Assembly: GCF_014679505.1 (NCBI RefSeq)
Contig: NZ_CP061474.1
Span: 2,118,001 to 2,182,000 of the forward strand
Direction: 5' to 3'
Source of the DNA: Geobacillus sp. 46C-IIa
GTDB taxonomy: Bacteria; Bacillota; Bacilli; Bacillales; Anoxybacillaceae
DNA: 64,000 bases
The notes under the pieces were generated by a model. It was not told where the DNA came from. It worked only from the letters and a program-made list of their open reading frames with translations, and made no database searches. The number at the start of each line of letters is the position of its first letter. Position 1 is the first letter of the stretch. The translations under genes were made by a program, and so were the position numbers. This document shows positions 45,682 through 53,901 of the stretch, piece by piece.

Positions 45682-46227
45682 CTCTTCTTCGCCGAGCAAC
45701 AAATCCGGGCTTAAATCTTCCAATTCTTCGTCAAGGTCGTCGTCATCGCAAAAATCGTCGTCTTTGCCGCACCCTTCTGGGTTGATGGCGACACACACTT
45801 TTGTTTCGCCGATCACTTCGGCGACAAACTCCCGCTCGACATCGACGACGATTTTGTTGCCGTTCGGCGAAATGGTGCATTCAAGGCAGTTTGGCTGCTG
45901 GATGACGCGGACGATAATATCGGTATCGTCGCTAATTAAATTGTCTTTATCGCGATATTTTAACTTGACCACATCGGTGTACGAGACCGTTTCCGTGACG
46001 ACTTCCGTTTTCGTATTGTTGTTGTATGAATACCAGACGTTAATGTCGTAGTGGCCGTGAATTTCGACCGTTTTATCGCATTTTTTCGCTTCATAGCGGT
46101 GATTGATGATCCAGCAGCCGAGAATGCTTGACGGGCGGTTCGGCGCCGTCACCGTATGGGTCGATTGCGTGAACTTGCGGCCTTTGCCGACAACGGCTTT
46201 TGTAATAATTTCTCTGTATTCAGACAT
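45679..46227 (-). CDS. cotE: Outer spore coat morphogenetic protein CotE
   Basis: A 182-residue CotE, which directs assembly of the outer coat around the forespore. Recognisable blocks are [23 protein letters not shown] and [15 protein letters not shown] near the N terminus, and an acidic C-terminal tail ([18 protein letters not shown]). GAGGAGGG precedes the ATG. Sigma-E and sigma-K type promoters lie upstream, matching the dual P1/P2 control known in B. subtilis. It lies between ricA and mutS, also as in B. subtilis. Confidence 0.96.
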   Translation of the reverse strand: MSEYREIITKAVVGKGRKFTQSTHTVTAPNRPSSILGCWIINHRYEAKKCDKTVEIHGHYDINVWYSYNNNTKTEVVTETVSYTDVVKLKYRDKDNLISDDTDIIVRVIQQPNCLECTISPNGNKIVVDVEREFVAEVIGETKVCVAINPEGCGKDDDFCDDDDLDEELEDLSPDLLLGEEE

Positions 46228-46260
46228 CGAACGGAACCCTCCTCAAATGAATCTTCATTT

Positions 46261-46287
46261 CATCCTATGCGTGATCTCCGCTAATGT
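46261..46287 (-). promoter_or_regulatory. Sigma-K type promoter of cotE (P2)
   Basis: Minus strand: AC (46287-46286), 16 bp, CATAGGATG (46269-46261), against AC-N16-CATANNNTA with one mismatch. It lies about 35 bp before the start codon. Confidence 0.55.
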
Positions 46288-46320
46288 GCACAGCAAATGA
46301 ATCATTATTCCGTATAGTTC

Positions 46321-46349
46321 ATTGTATGCATGTGTTCCGTTCAATGTGC
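46321..46349 (-). promoter_or_regulatory. Sigma-E type promoter of cotE (P1)
   Basis: Minus strand: GCACATT (46349-46343), 14 bp, CATACAAT (46328-46321). The -10 matches the SigE consensus CATACAMT exactly and the -35 differs by one base from KMATATT. The rest of the gap up to the ricA terminator shows no gene. Confidence 0.72.
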
Positions 46350-46531
46350 CTGCTTTTTCACCGCCGAACAGCCGTGCTGATCAGACGAGGGTCAGACGCC
46401 TGCCGATCGGAAAAAGACTCGTTGCCTAGCGCATCGCTGTAAGAGGCTTTTTCGAAAACGTTCCGCGCCGCCTGCACGCACAAAAAAAGCCCCCTAAACC
46501 GCCCTTGCAAGCCCGCTGCCCATGACAAATG

Positions 46532-46559
46532 AAAAAAGCGCCCGAAAGGACGCTTTTTT
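46532..46559 (-). terminator. Terminator after ricA
   Basis: AAAAAAGCG (46532-46540) and CGCTTTTTT (46551-46559) form a stem with a T-rich tail on the minus strand. Confidence 0.78.
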
Positions 46560-46564
46560 GTTCG

Positions 46565-46996
46565 TTAATGGCAGCCGCCATGCTTGTTGTAGCGAAGCGC
46601 GGCGCCCGTTTCACCGCGCAGCACATCGCCGCCGGTCGACGCGAGAATTTCGTCAGTCACCGTATTGGAAATCGTCGAGGCGACGAGCTGAAGCAAATCG
46701 TTCACATCGGCTTGCGATTGTTGGAATTCGCTGACGATCGGAATTTGCGCCAACTGCTCGTAAATGGCGTCGATTTTCGCCTCGACGCGCTTCAGCGCTT
46801 CTTGTTTGCCGTAATGCTGGAGGTTGACCGCTTGTTTTTGCAGCGACTTTAACTCATTGATTAACGTGCGCACTTTTTCGTTTTGGTGGATTTTTTCTTC
46901 CGCCCGTTTGAAAAAGTCGACTTCTTCCGTTTCGGCGATCATTTTCGCCAGCTGCTTCGCCTGCACCAAAATCTCGTCCCGCGTATATTTTGCCAT
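46565..46996 (-). CDS. ricA: RicA (YmcA), RNase Y-associated factor
   Basis: A 143-residue helical protein of the YlbF/YmcA family (MAKYTRDEILVQAKQLAKMIAETEEVDFFKRAEEKIHQNEKV). With RicF and RicT it forms an iron-sulfur complex that works with RNase Y in mRNA maturation and affects competence, biofilm and sporulation. The only cysteine is at the C-terminal end (HGGCH). GAGGTGAACTAAG precedes the ATG. It follows miaB by one base, as in B. subtilis. RNase Y is also encoded in this window. Confidence 0.93.
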   Translation of the reverse strand: MAKYTRDEILVQAKQLAKMIAETEEVDFFKRAEEKIHQNEKVRTLINELKSLQKQAVNLQHYGKQEALKRVEAKIDAIYEQLAQIPIVSEFQQSQADVNDLLQLVASTISNTVTDEILASTGGDVLRGETGAALRYNKHGGCH

Positions 46997-46997
46997 C

Positions 46998-48569
46998 TTA
47001 GTTCACCTCGATCGCTTCATTCACTAATTCGCCCGTCAACGTCCACGTTTTCGCCTGCGTAATGCGCACGTTAACCAACTGGCCGACGAGCGATTTCGGG
47101 CCGACGAAGTGGACAAGCTTGTTTTTGCGCGTATATCCCGCTAACACATCTGGATTCGTTTTGCTTTCGCCTTCAACGAGCACTTCGACGACTTGACCCT
47201 CGTATTGTTTCATTTTCTTCGCCGCAATCTCCTGGACGAGGGCGTTCAGGCGCTGAAGCCGCTCTTTTTTCACTTCCATCGGCACGTTGTCATTCATTTT
47301 CGCCGCCGGGGTGCCTTCACGCGGCGAGTAAATGAACGTATACGCCGAATCAAACTCGACTTCACGGTAAAGCGACAACGTTTCTTCAAACTGCTCGTCC
47401 GTTTCGTTCGGGAAGCCGACGATAATGTCGGTCGTCAAAGCGACATCCGGAATGGCCGCTTTAATTTTGCGGACGAGTTCCAAATACTCCTCGCGTGTAT
47501 ATTTCCGCCCCATCATTTTCAAAATTTCCGTGCTGCCCGATTGCACCGGCAAATGAATATGTTCGACTAAATTGCCGCGCTTGGCAAGCACTTCGATGAG
47601 CCGGTCGTCAAAGTCGCGCGGATGGCTTGTCGTAAAGCGGATGCGCGCGATATCAATTTTGCGCAGCTCGTCCATCAAATCGCCAAGGCCGTACTGAATA
47701 TCGGCGAAATCTTTCCCGTAGGCGTTGACGTTTTGCCCGAGCAGCGTAATTTCTTTGTAGCCTTGGGCAGCGAGGTGGCGCACTTCTTGGATGATGTCTT
47801 CCGGGCGGCGGCTTCGCTCCTTGCCGCGCGTGTACGGAACGATGCAGTACGTGCAAAACTTGTCGCAGCCGTACATAATGTTGACCCATGCTTTAATGTC
47901 GCCTTTGCGCACCTTCGGCAAGTTTTCGACGACATCGCCTTCTTTCGACCATACTTCGACGACCATTTCCTTCGACATGTACGCCTCATGCAAAATGTAC
48001 GGCAGGCGATGGATGTTGTGCGTACCGAAAATCATGTCGACATACTGGTATTGCTTTAAAATTTTATTGACGACCGCTTCTTCTTGCGACATACAGCCGC
48101 ATACGCCAAGCAGCAAATCCGGGTTCGTCGTTTTGAGTGGCTTTAAGTAGCCGAGTTCGCCGAACACTTTGTTTTCCGCGTTTTCGCGGATCGCACACGT
48201 GTTGAGCAAAATGACGTTCGCATCTTCCGGACGGTCGGTCGGCTCATAGCCGAGCGCCATGAAAATGCCGGCCATCACTTCCGTGTCATGCTCGTTCATC
48301 TGGCAGCCGTACGTGCGGATGTAAAACTTCCGCCCGCGCCCCATGCCGCGGAACTCGTCCGGAATCGTAAAGTCTTTCACATATTGCACTTCTTCCTTGC
48401 CGCGTTTTTTCGCCTCTTTTAAATTTGGCGGAAGAAAGACGCTCGTGAAATATTTCTCATAGTCTTTCGTCGTTTTTGCTTTCAGCCGGTCCAAGTCGGA
48501 TTTTCTGTCCGCTGGATGGCTGGCTGTTTGAATTTGTCCGGTTTGTTCCAAACGTTGCTTTTCGTTCAT
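46998..48569 (-). CDS. miaB: tRNA methylthiotransferase MiaB
   Basis: A 523-residue radical-SAM enzyme that adds the 2-methylthio group to i6A37 of tRNA, the base made by MiaA. The N-terminal domain carries the auxiliary-cluster cysteines ([39 protein letters not shown]). The radical-SAM motif is [16 protein letters not shown], and a TRAM domain ends the chain. The N-terminal extension of about 65 residues is usual in Bacillus MiaB. AAAGGAG precedes the ATG. It heads miaB-ricA, with a sigma-A-like promoter upstream. Confidence 0.97.
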   Translation of the reverse strand: MNEKQRLEQTGQIQTASHPADRKSDLDRLKAKTTKDYEKYFTSVFLPPNLKEAKKRGKEEVQYVKDFTIPDEFRGMGRGRKFYIRTYGCQMNEHDTEVMAGIFMALGYEPTDRPEDANVILLNTCAIRENAENKVFGELGYLKPLKTTNPDLLLGVCGCMSQEEAVVNKILKQYQYVDMIFGTHNIHRLPYILHEAYMSKEMVVEVWSKEGDVVENLPKVRKGDIKAWVNIMYGCDKFCTYCIVPYTRGKERSRRPEDIIQEVRHLAAQGYKEITLLGQNVNAYGKDFADIQYGLGDLMDELRKIDIARIRFTTSHPRDFDDRLIEVLAKRGNLVEHIHLPVQSGSTEILKMMGRKYTREEYLELVRKIKAAIPDVALTTDIIVGFPNETDEQFEETLSLYREVEFDSAYTFIYSPREGTPAAKMNDNVPMEVKKERLQRLNALVQEIAAKKMKQYEGQVVEVLVEGESKTNPDVLAGYTRKNKLVHFVGPKSLVGQLVNVRITQAKTWTLTGELVNEAIEVN

Positions 48570-48679
48570 AACAATCTCCTTTCCTCGTCAAATTTTTGAT
48601 CGCACACAGCTAGGCGGCTGTCATTTGCGCGGCCGCCCATGTTGTCTCGGCAAATTTCTTCCATCACACACACTACCAT

Positions 48680-48708
48680 AGTATATCGCGGGTGACAATG
48701 AAACACAA
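48680..48708 (-). promoter_or_regulatory. Sigma-A-like promoter of miaB-ricA
   Basis: Minus strand: TTGTGT (48708-48703), 17 bp, TATACT (48685-48680), about 110 bp before the miaB start. Confidence 0.6.
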
Positions 48709-48716
48709 TGGTTTTT

Positions 48717-48734
48717 GTTCCGGATGTCCGGAAC
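48717..48734. promoter_or_regulatory. Perfect 18-bp palindrome upstream of the miaB promoter
   Basis: GTTCCGGA-TG-TCCGGAAC has two perfect 8-bp arms. It lies 8 bp upstream of the miaB -35 box on the minus strand. On the plus strand it lies between TTGTTC and TATAAT, an 18-bp spaced promoter-like pair. It looks like an operator; the binding protein is unknown. Confidence 0.45.
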
Positions 48735-48747
48735 ATGTTATAATAGC

Positions 48748-48784
48748 AAAAAAACACCCGATGAGGCAAGTCCCCATCGGGCGT
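48748..48784 (-). terminator. Terminator after korAB
   Basis: CCCGATG (48757-48763) and CATCGGG (48775-48781), extended by flanking pairs, followed by a run of seven T on the minus strand. Confidence 0.82.
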
Positions 48785-48808
48785 GAATCACTTCCATTTT
48801 TACATGTT

Positions 48809-49675
48809 TTACATAAACTCCGCGACCAGTTCAGCAAATTTTTCTTTGCTCAGTTTCAAATCCGCTTCAGAAAGCGGCGTCTCGCTGTAACCGGGAACAA
48901 GTTCTTGATACGACTTTTGCTCCTTATTTTGATAGATGAGCCCGGTGACAAGCCCGTTATATTTCATCACCGTTTGCATCGCCATCTCCCGGTTGGACGG
49001 ATCGTACCCTTCGATGTCGTCCACTTTCACCAAATGCTCTTTAAACCATTCGTACGTGTTCACTTTATTGTATGTGACGCACGGGCTAAAGACGTTGATG
49101 AGCGAAAAGCCTTTATGTTTGACGCCTTGTTCAATTAAGCTTGTCAGCTCTTTTAAGTCGCTCGAGAAGCTTTGCGCGACAAACGTCGCCCCGGCGCTCA
49201 AAGCGATTTCAAGCGGCGACAACGCCGGCTCGATCGATCCTTGCGGCGTGCTTTTTGTTTTAAATCCGGCGGCGCTGCGCGGCGATGTTTGCCCTTTCGT
49301 CAGCCCGTAAATTTGGTTGTCCATGACGATGTACGTAATGTCGATGTTGCGGCGAATGGCGTGAACCGTGTGCCCCATGCCGATCGCAAACCCGTCGCCG
49401 TCGCCGCCGGCGGCGATGACCGTCAAGTCGCGGTTCGCCATTTTCACTCCCTGGGCAAGCGGCAAAGCGCGGCCGTGCGTGCCATGAAATCCGTAAGCAT
49501 GAATATAACCGGAAATGCGGCCCGAGCAGCCGATCCCGGAAATGACAGCCAGCTGGTGCGGCTCCAGTCCGAGGTTGGCGGCTGCGCGCTGAATGGCGGC
49601 TTGCACGGAAAAGTCGCCGCAGCCCGGGCACCAGTTCGGCTTCACATCATTGCGGAAATCTTTAAAGGTGGCCAT
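48809..49675 (-). CDS. korB: 2-oxoacid:ferredoxin oxidoreductase, beta subunit
   Basis: A 288-residue TPP-binding subunit. The N-terminal NWCPGCGDFSVQAAI and GIGCSGR supply cysteines of the [4Fe-4S] cluster, and a further one is in FSPCVTYN. The TPP-binding block is AAGGDGDGFAIGMGHTVHA with DNQIYGLTKGQTSP. With KorA it decarboxylates a 2-oxoacid (2-oxoglutarate or pyruvate) to acyl-CoA, reducing ferredoxin. Its start lies 34 bp inside korA, so translation is probably coupled. AAGGAG precedes the ATG. Which oxoacid is used cannot be read. Confidence 0.93.
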   Translation of the reverse strand: MATFKDFRNDVKPNWCPGCGDFSVQAAIQRAAANLGLEPHQLAVISGIGCSGRISGYIHAYGFHGTHGRALPLAQGVKMANRDLTVIAAGGDGDGFAIGMGHTVHAIRRNIDITYIVMDNQIYGLTKGQTSPRSAAGFKTKSTPQGSIEPALSPLEIALSAGATFVAQSFSSDLKELTSLIEQGVKHKGFSLINVFSPCVTYNKVNTYEWFKEHLVKVDDIEGYDPSNREMAMQTVMKYNGLVTGLIYQNKEQKSYQELVPGYSETPLSEADLKLSKEKFAELVAEFM

Positions 49676-51414
49676 TGTGCTAACAACTCCTTACATTTGG
49701 TATAAACGTCGCCTGGCAAGAATGGATTGCCGTCAAATTTCAAGACGCTTGCGATTTTATCGGCATGCCCGACGTTCATTTTCAACAGGCTCGCCAATTG
49801 CCCGGTCGCATTTTGCTCGATGACGACGACCCGTTTCGCTTTTTCAACAAGCGGCCGCATGTCGTCCACCGGGAACGGATGAAGCAGGCGGATGTGCGCG
49901 TGGTTGACTTTAACGCCGTCCTGCTCGAGGCGCTCAAGCGCTTCCTCGATCGCTCCGCGCGTTGATAAAAAGCCGACAAGCAGCAAATCCGGCTCTTCGT
50001 GGCGGGTGTGCTTATGCACCGGCGTTGGGAAATGGATGTGCTCGAGCTTGCGCAGCCGCTTCTCCATTTGCGCCTGGCGGTTTGCCGCTGTTTCAGACGG
50101 GCGCCCTGTTTCCGCGTGCTCGACCCCGGTGACATGGTGGATGCCGTGTTTCGTCCCCGGCAGCACCCGCGGCGAAATGCCGTCCGGCGTCACCTCATAC
50201 CGTTTAAAGTTGTCTTTGCCGGCAAGCGGCGGCAACTCCCCGTTCACAAGCTTGCCGCGGCGAATTTCAACGCGGTCGTAGTCGAGCGGTTCGACCGTCT
50301 GTTTGCCAAGCGACAGCTGCAAATCCGACAGGAAAATGACCGGACATTGATATTCCTCGGCTAAGTTCAACGCCTCCGCCATGTCGTAAAACGCTTCCTC
50401 GACGGTGCTCGGCGCCATAACGATTTTCGGAATTTCCCCGTGCGTGCCGTAAATCATCGCAAGCAAGTCCGATTGTTCTTGCTTCGTCGGCAAGCCGGTG
50501 CTCGGGCCGCCCCGCTGCGTATCGACGACAACGAGCGGCGTTTCCGTCATTCCAGCTAAGCCGATCGCTTCAGCCATGAGCGACAGCCCCGGTCCGGCAG
50601 AGGCGGTAAACGCCCGAGCGCCGGCGTAGTTGGCGCCGATCGCCATCGTGCAAGCAGCGATTTCGTCCTCCGTTTGAATGACCGTGCCCCCGAAGTCAGG
50701 CAATGTTTTTATCAAATATTCCATGATTTCAGAAGCCGGGGTAATCGGATACGCGGCCATAAAGCGCGCCCCGCCGGCAAGAGCCCCTAAAGCGATGGCA
50801 TCGTTGCCGATCATAAACATCCGCTGTTTGCCGTCGGCTTTTGCGAGTTTCATAGGCTCAGCGCGGCCGTCAAGCTGCTTTTCCATATATTGCGCCCCGG
50901 TGCGGATCGCTTCCATGTTTTTCTCGACGACTTGCGCCCCTTTGCGGGCGAACGTGTCGGCGACAACGCTTTCGAACACGCCGGCATCTAAGCCAAGCAC
51001 CGCGCTCGTCGCACCGATGGCAACCATGTTTTTCATCAGCGAGTTGCCAAGCTCCGTCGCGATATCGGTGAACGGAACAGCGTAAAGCGACACCCCTTCC
51101 CGTTCGGGAATCACCGGGTTGAATTTGGCGTCCGCAATGACGATGCCGCCGCTGCGGAGCTCGTGAAAGTTGAAATCGATCGTCTCTTGATCGAACGCGA
51201 CCAAGATGTCCAAATCATCCGCGACCGCCCGCACCGGTTTCGTGCTGACGCGGATTTTATTGTTCGTATGCCCCCCCTTAATGCGGGAAGAAAAATGGCG
51301 GTACCCGTATAAATAGTACCCGAGGCGGTTCAGCGCCGCGGAGAAAATTTCCCCTGTGCTTTCAATCCCTTCCCCTTGCTGGCCGCCTACTTTCCATGAC
51401 AGCTGTTCGATCAT
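49642..51414 (-). CDS. korA: 2-oxoacid:ferredoxin oxidoreductase, alpha subunit (gamma-alpha fusion)
   Basis: A 590-residue subunit in which the gamma domain (about 1-190, WKVGGQQGEGIESTGEIFSAALNRLG) is fused ahead of the alpha domain. The alpha part has MAAYPITPASEIMEYL, EDEIAACTMAIGANYAGARAFTASAGPGLSLM and VVDTQRGGPSTGLPTKQEQSD, the standard pyrimidine-binding blocks. It pairs with KorB, which it overlaps by 34 bp. AAAGGGGTG precedes the ATG. A TTGACA-based promoter lies about 90 bp upstream. Confidence 0.94.
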   Translation of the reverse strand: MIEQLSWKVGGQQGEGIESTGEIFSAALNRLGYYLYGYRHFSSRIKGGHTNNKIRVSTKPVRAVADDLDILVAFDQETIDFNFHELRSGGIVIADAKFNPVIPEREGVSLYAVPFTDIATELGNSLMKNMVAIGATSAVLGLDAGVFESVVADTFARKGAQVVEKNMEAIRTGAQYMEKQLDGRAEPMKLAKADGKQRMFMIGNDAIALGALAGGARFMAAYPITPASEIMEYLIKTLPDFGGTVIQTEDEIAACTMAIGANYAGARAFTASAGPGLSLMAEAIGLAGMTETPLVVVDTQRGGPSTGLPTKQEQSDLLAMIYGTHGEIPKIVMAPSTVEEAFYDMAEALNLAEEYQCPVIFLSDLQLSLGKQTVEPLDYDRVEIRRGKLVNGELPPLAGKDNFKRYEVTPDGISPRVLPGTKHGIHHVTGVEHAETGRPSETAANRQAQMEKRLRKLEHIHFPTPVHKHTRHEEPDLLLVGFLSTRGAIEEALERLEQDGVKVNHAHIRLLHPFPVDDMRPLVEKAKRVVVIEQNATGQLASLLKMNVGHADKIASVLKFDGNPFLPGDVYTKCKELLAQWPPLKISAMM

Positions 51415-51503
51415 GTTTTACACCCCTTTATGTTCACTACAGCCTCTCGATATTATTGTATCACTTTTCTGACAAATAGACTACATTTTTGGACGCCTTC
51501 CGC

Positions 51504-51533
51504 TTGATAATTGTATTTGGCCAACGCTGTCAA
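51504..51533 (-). promoter_or_regulatory. Probable sigma-A promoter of korAB
   Basis: Minus strand: TTGACA (51533-51528), 18 bp, TATCAA (51509-51504). It lies between the dipeptidase gene and korA. Confidence 0.5.
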
Positions 51534-51585
51534 CGTTCCGCCTCTTATTCTAGGCTTAATAGAACTATATATTCAATGATATTTA

Positions 51586-52509
51586 TCACTCCGGCAAATG
51601 CTCGTAAAAATTGCGGAACAAAAAACGCTCAACTTGACTGCTGGAGTAGTGCTTGTACAATTCATTGACAAGCCGAAGGTAGTCCTTCACGGCTTCAAGG
51701 CCAGCCACCGTCTCCGTAATGCCGTCAAAGTCAGAGCCAAACCCGACGTTGTTTTCCCCTCCGAGAGCGCATACGTAATCAAGATGGCGGAGCACATCCG
51801 CGACCGTCGCTCCCCGTTTGTCGCTTGTCAAAAAATACGGCACAAAATTAATGCCGATCATTCCGTCTTTTTCGATCAGCGCCTGAATTTGCTCGTCCGT
51901 CAAATTGCGCGGATGCGGACAGAGGCGATGGGCGTTTGAATGGGAAGCGATCGGAAAACGGGCCGTCTCCATCACATCCCAAAACGCTTTTTCTGATAAA
52001 TGCGACACATCCACCCATCGTTTCGTTTCATTGAGCAGCTCGATGACTTGCCGGCCGAACGCAGTCAACCCGGCGCCGCGCTTTTCCCACGCCCCGTCGG
52101 CGACGGCGTTCGGAAAGTTCCACGTCAAGCCGACAGAAGCAACGCCGAGACGAAGGAGCGTCTTTAACTTGACAAGGTTGGCGCCAATCGCATCGCATCC
52201 TTCAAGCGTCAACATCGCGCCGATCTCCCCTTCTCTAAGGGAGGCAATGTCTTGTTTCGTCCGCACCGCCTTCACAGACGGAAACATATCGACAATGCGG
52301 GTGAAAAACAGATCCGCCATCTCAAGCGCCGCAGTGAACCGGGCCTCTTCCGGCACCGTTTCCGGCACGTAGATGGCAAAGCATTGCACTTTCACCCCGG
52401 CTTCCGCCATTCCCGAAAGCGCAACATGAAGCGATGGCCCGTCCTGAAACGACAATGACCGGTCTTGCCATAGTTTCATCAGCGCGTCACAATGAGCATC
52501 AAAAATCAT
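51586..52509 (-). CDS. Membrane dipeptidase (peptidase M19 family)
   Basis: A 307-residue zinc dipeptidase of the renal dipeptidase family. The first metal-binding block is at the N terminus (IFDAHCDALMKLW, D-x-H-x-D); GLTWNFPNAVADG, DVSHLSEKAFWDVM, and SHSNAHRLCPHPRNLTDEQI carry the remaining metal and substrate residues; GSDFDGI is the C-terminal block. It hydrolyses dipeptides, some with D-amino acids. No signal peptide is seen, so it is probably cytoplasmic. AAGGGGGAA precedes the ATG. It lies between spoVS and korA; in B. subtilis this place holds tdh and kbl. Confidence 0.92.
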   Translation of the reverse strand: MIFDAHCDALMKLWQDRSLSFQDGPSLHVALSGMAEAGVKVQCFAIYVPETVPEEARFTAALEMADLFFTRIVDMFPSVKAVRTKQDIASLREGEIGAMLTLEGCDAIGANLVKLKTLLRLGVASVGLTWNFPNAVADGAWEKRGAGLTAFGRQVIELLNETKRWVDVSHLSEKAFWDVMETARFPIASHSNAHRLCPHPRNLTDEQIQALIEKDGMIGINFVPYFLTSDKRGATVADVLRHLDYVCALGGENNVGFGSDFDGITETVAGLEAVKDYLRLVNELYKHYSSSQVERFLFRNFYEHLPE

Positions 52510-52527
52510 TCGCGTTCCCCCTTAAAA

Positions 52528-52577
52528 AGCAAAAATAACCTGCCTGCCTTCGAGATGGAAGGCGCCAACAGGTTATA
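52528..52577 (-). terminator. Terminator after spoVS
   Basis: ATAACCTG (52535-52542) and CAGGTTAT (52569-52576) with a second inner stem (GCCTTC / GAAGGC), followed by a T-rich tail on the minus strand just upstream of the dipeptidase gene. Confidence 0.75.
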
Positions 52578-52601
52578 TTTTACCATTTACCGGTCATCCA
52601 G

Positions 52602-52862
52602 TTAACGAGGTTCGACGATTAATTTAATCGCTGTTCGCTCTTCTCCATCAATCATAATATCCGTGAATGCCGGAATGCAAATTAAGTCCATGCCGCTTGG
52701 TGCCACAAACCCTCGTGCGATCGCTACTGCCTTAACGGCTTGGTTCAATGCACCTGCGCCGATCGCCTGAATTTCCGCCGCGCCGCGCTCGCGCAACACC
52801 CCGGCAAGTGCACCAGCTACAGAGTTCGGATTCGATTTTGCTGAAACTTTTAATATTTCCAT
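52602..52862 (-). CDS. spoVS: Stage V sporulation protein S
   Basis: An 86-residue protein, the same length as B. subtilis SpoVS (MEILKVSAKSNPNSVAGALAGVLRERGAAEIQAIGAGALNQAVKAVAIARGFVAPSG). SpoVS is a small Alba-like protein needed for coat formation and late sporulation steps, and it affects septation. The ATG at 52862 follows GGGAGGAG; the longer ORF reads into the promoter. An exact sigma-H consensus lies upstream. It follows ymdB, as in B. subtilis. Confidence 0.97.
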   Translation of the reverse strand: MEILKVSAKSNPNSVAGALAGVLRERGAAEIQAIGAGALNQAVKAVAIARGFVAPSGMDLICIPAFTDIMIDGEERTAIKLIVEPR

Positions 52863-52923
52863 TTCTAGCTCCTCCCTCGTTTCCTTGGAAAATGAATTTC
52901 GATAAAAAGTCTTCATTGTAACT

Positions 52924-52952
52924 ATATTCACTGCTTCGACAACTATTCCTGC
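52924..52952 (-). promoter_or_regulatory. Sigma-H promoter of spoVS
   Basis: Minus strand: GCAGGAATA (52952-52944), 11 bp, AGTGAATAT (52932-52924). Both boxes match the SigH consensus RNAGGAWWW-N11/12-RNNGAATWW at every defined position. Confidence 0.85.
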
Positions 52953-52991
52953 ACGGGGGGAGTATGTTTTTAAAAATTTATAAAAAATAAA

Positions 52992-53786
52992 CTATTCAAA
53001 ATATGGATGGTCATCGTTAATCATTAAGCGCTCAATGCGAAGCGCCCGCCCACTTTTGGCGTCGATATCGACCAGCACAGCGTTCAGCTGGCTTCTTCCT
53101 TCCTTGATGCTAAAGCGAACCGGCAGCCCGGTTAAAAACTTGCGCAATACCGCCTCCCGGTCGACCCCTAAAATGCCGTCATACGGGCCGGTCATCCCAA
53201 CATCGGTAATGTACGCCGTCCCTTTCGGCAAAATGCGGTGGTCGGCCGTCTGGACGTGCGTATGCGTGCCGATGACTGCGGACACGCGGCCGTCCAAATA
53301 CCAGCCCATCGCCTGTTTTTCGCTCGTCGCCTCGGCGTGAAAATCGACGATGATGACCGGCGTGCGCGCGGAGGCAGCGGCAATCAATTCATCTGCCGTT
53401 TGGAACGGGCAGTCAATCGCCGGCAAAAACGCCCGCCCCTGCAAGTTGATGACCGCCGCCTCGCCATGCTCGGTCGGCACGTAGACGATGCCTTTCCCCG
53501 GCGTGCCGGGCGGATAGTTCGCCGGGCGGATCAACGCTTTGGCCTGATCGATAAATTCAAAAATATCGCGCTTATCCCAAGCGTGATTGCCGAGCGTGAC
53601 AGCATGGACGCCTTGCGCAAGCAGTGAACGGTAAATCGCCTCGGTGATCCCTTTCCCTCCAGCGGCGTTTTCGCCGTTAATGATGACGACATCCGGCCGA
53701 TGCCGTTCTTTTAATTTCGGCAAATAATGCTCGACCATTTTTTGCCCCGGCGAACCGACGACATCGCCGATAAATAAAATTCTCAT
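52992..53786 (-). CDS. ymdB: YmdB-family metallophosphoesterase
   Basis: A 264-residue calcineurin-like phosphoesterase starting MRILFIGDVVGSPGQ, the length of B. subtilis YmdB. Metal-binding blocks are GDVVG, ITEAIYRSLLAQGVHAVTLGNHAWDK (GNH), DFHAEATSEKQA and IGTHTHVQTAD (GTHTH). YmdB hydrolyses 2',3'-cyclic nucleotides and affects biofilm and sporulation decisions. Two adjacent ATGs follow AAAGGGATTG; the second is chosen on length. It lies after rny, with which it is often transcribed. Confidence 0.94.
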   Translation of the reverse strand: MRILFIGDVVGSPGQKMVEHYLPKLKERHRPDVVIINGENAAGGKGITEAIYRSLLAQGVHAVTLGNHAWDKRDIFEFIDQAKALIRPANYPPGTPGKGIVYVPTEHGEAAVINLQGRAFLPAIDCPFQTADELIAAASARTPVIIVDFHAEATSEKQAMGWYLDGRVSAVIGTHTHVQTADHRILPKGTAYITDVGMTGPYDGILGVDREAVLRKFLTGLPVRFSIKEGRSQLNAVLVDIDAKSGRALRIERLMINDDHPYFE

Positions 53787-53867
53787 CATCAATCCCTTTC
53801 TAACTTGAACGTATCGCCACGGCAAAGATCATCGGGCGATCGGTATACTCTCTTATTTTACGGGCAA

Positions 53868-53901
53868 AAAAATAAAGTGGCAATAGGCTGCCACTTTATT
53901 T
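53868..53901 (-). terminator. Terminator after rny
   Basis: A 13-bp stem AAATAAAGTGGCA / TGCCACTTTATTT (53870-53882 and 53889-53901) with a following T tract on the minus strand. It overlaps the rny stop codon. ymdB may therefore be expressed partly by read-through. Confidence 0.82.
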
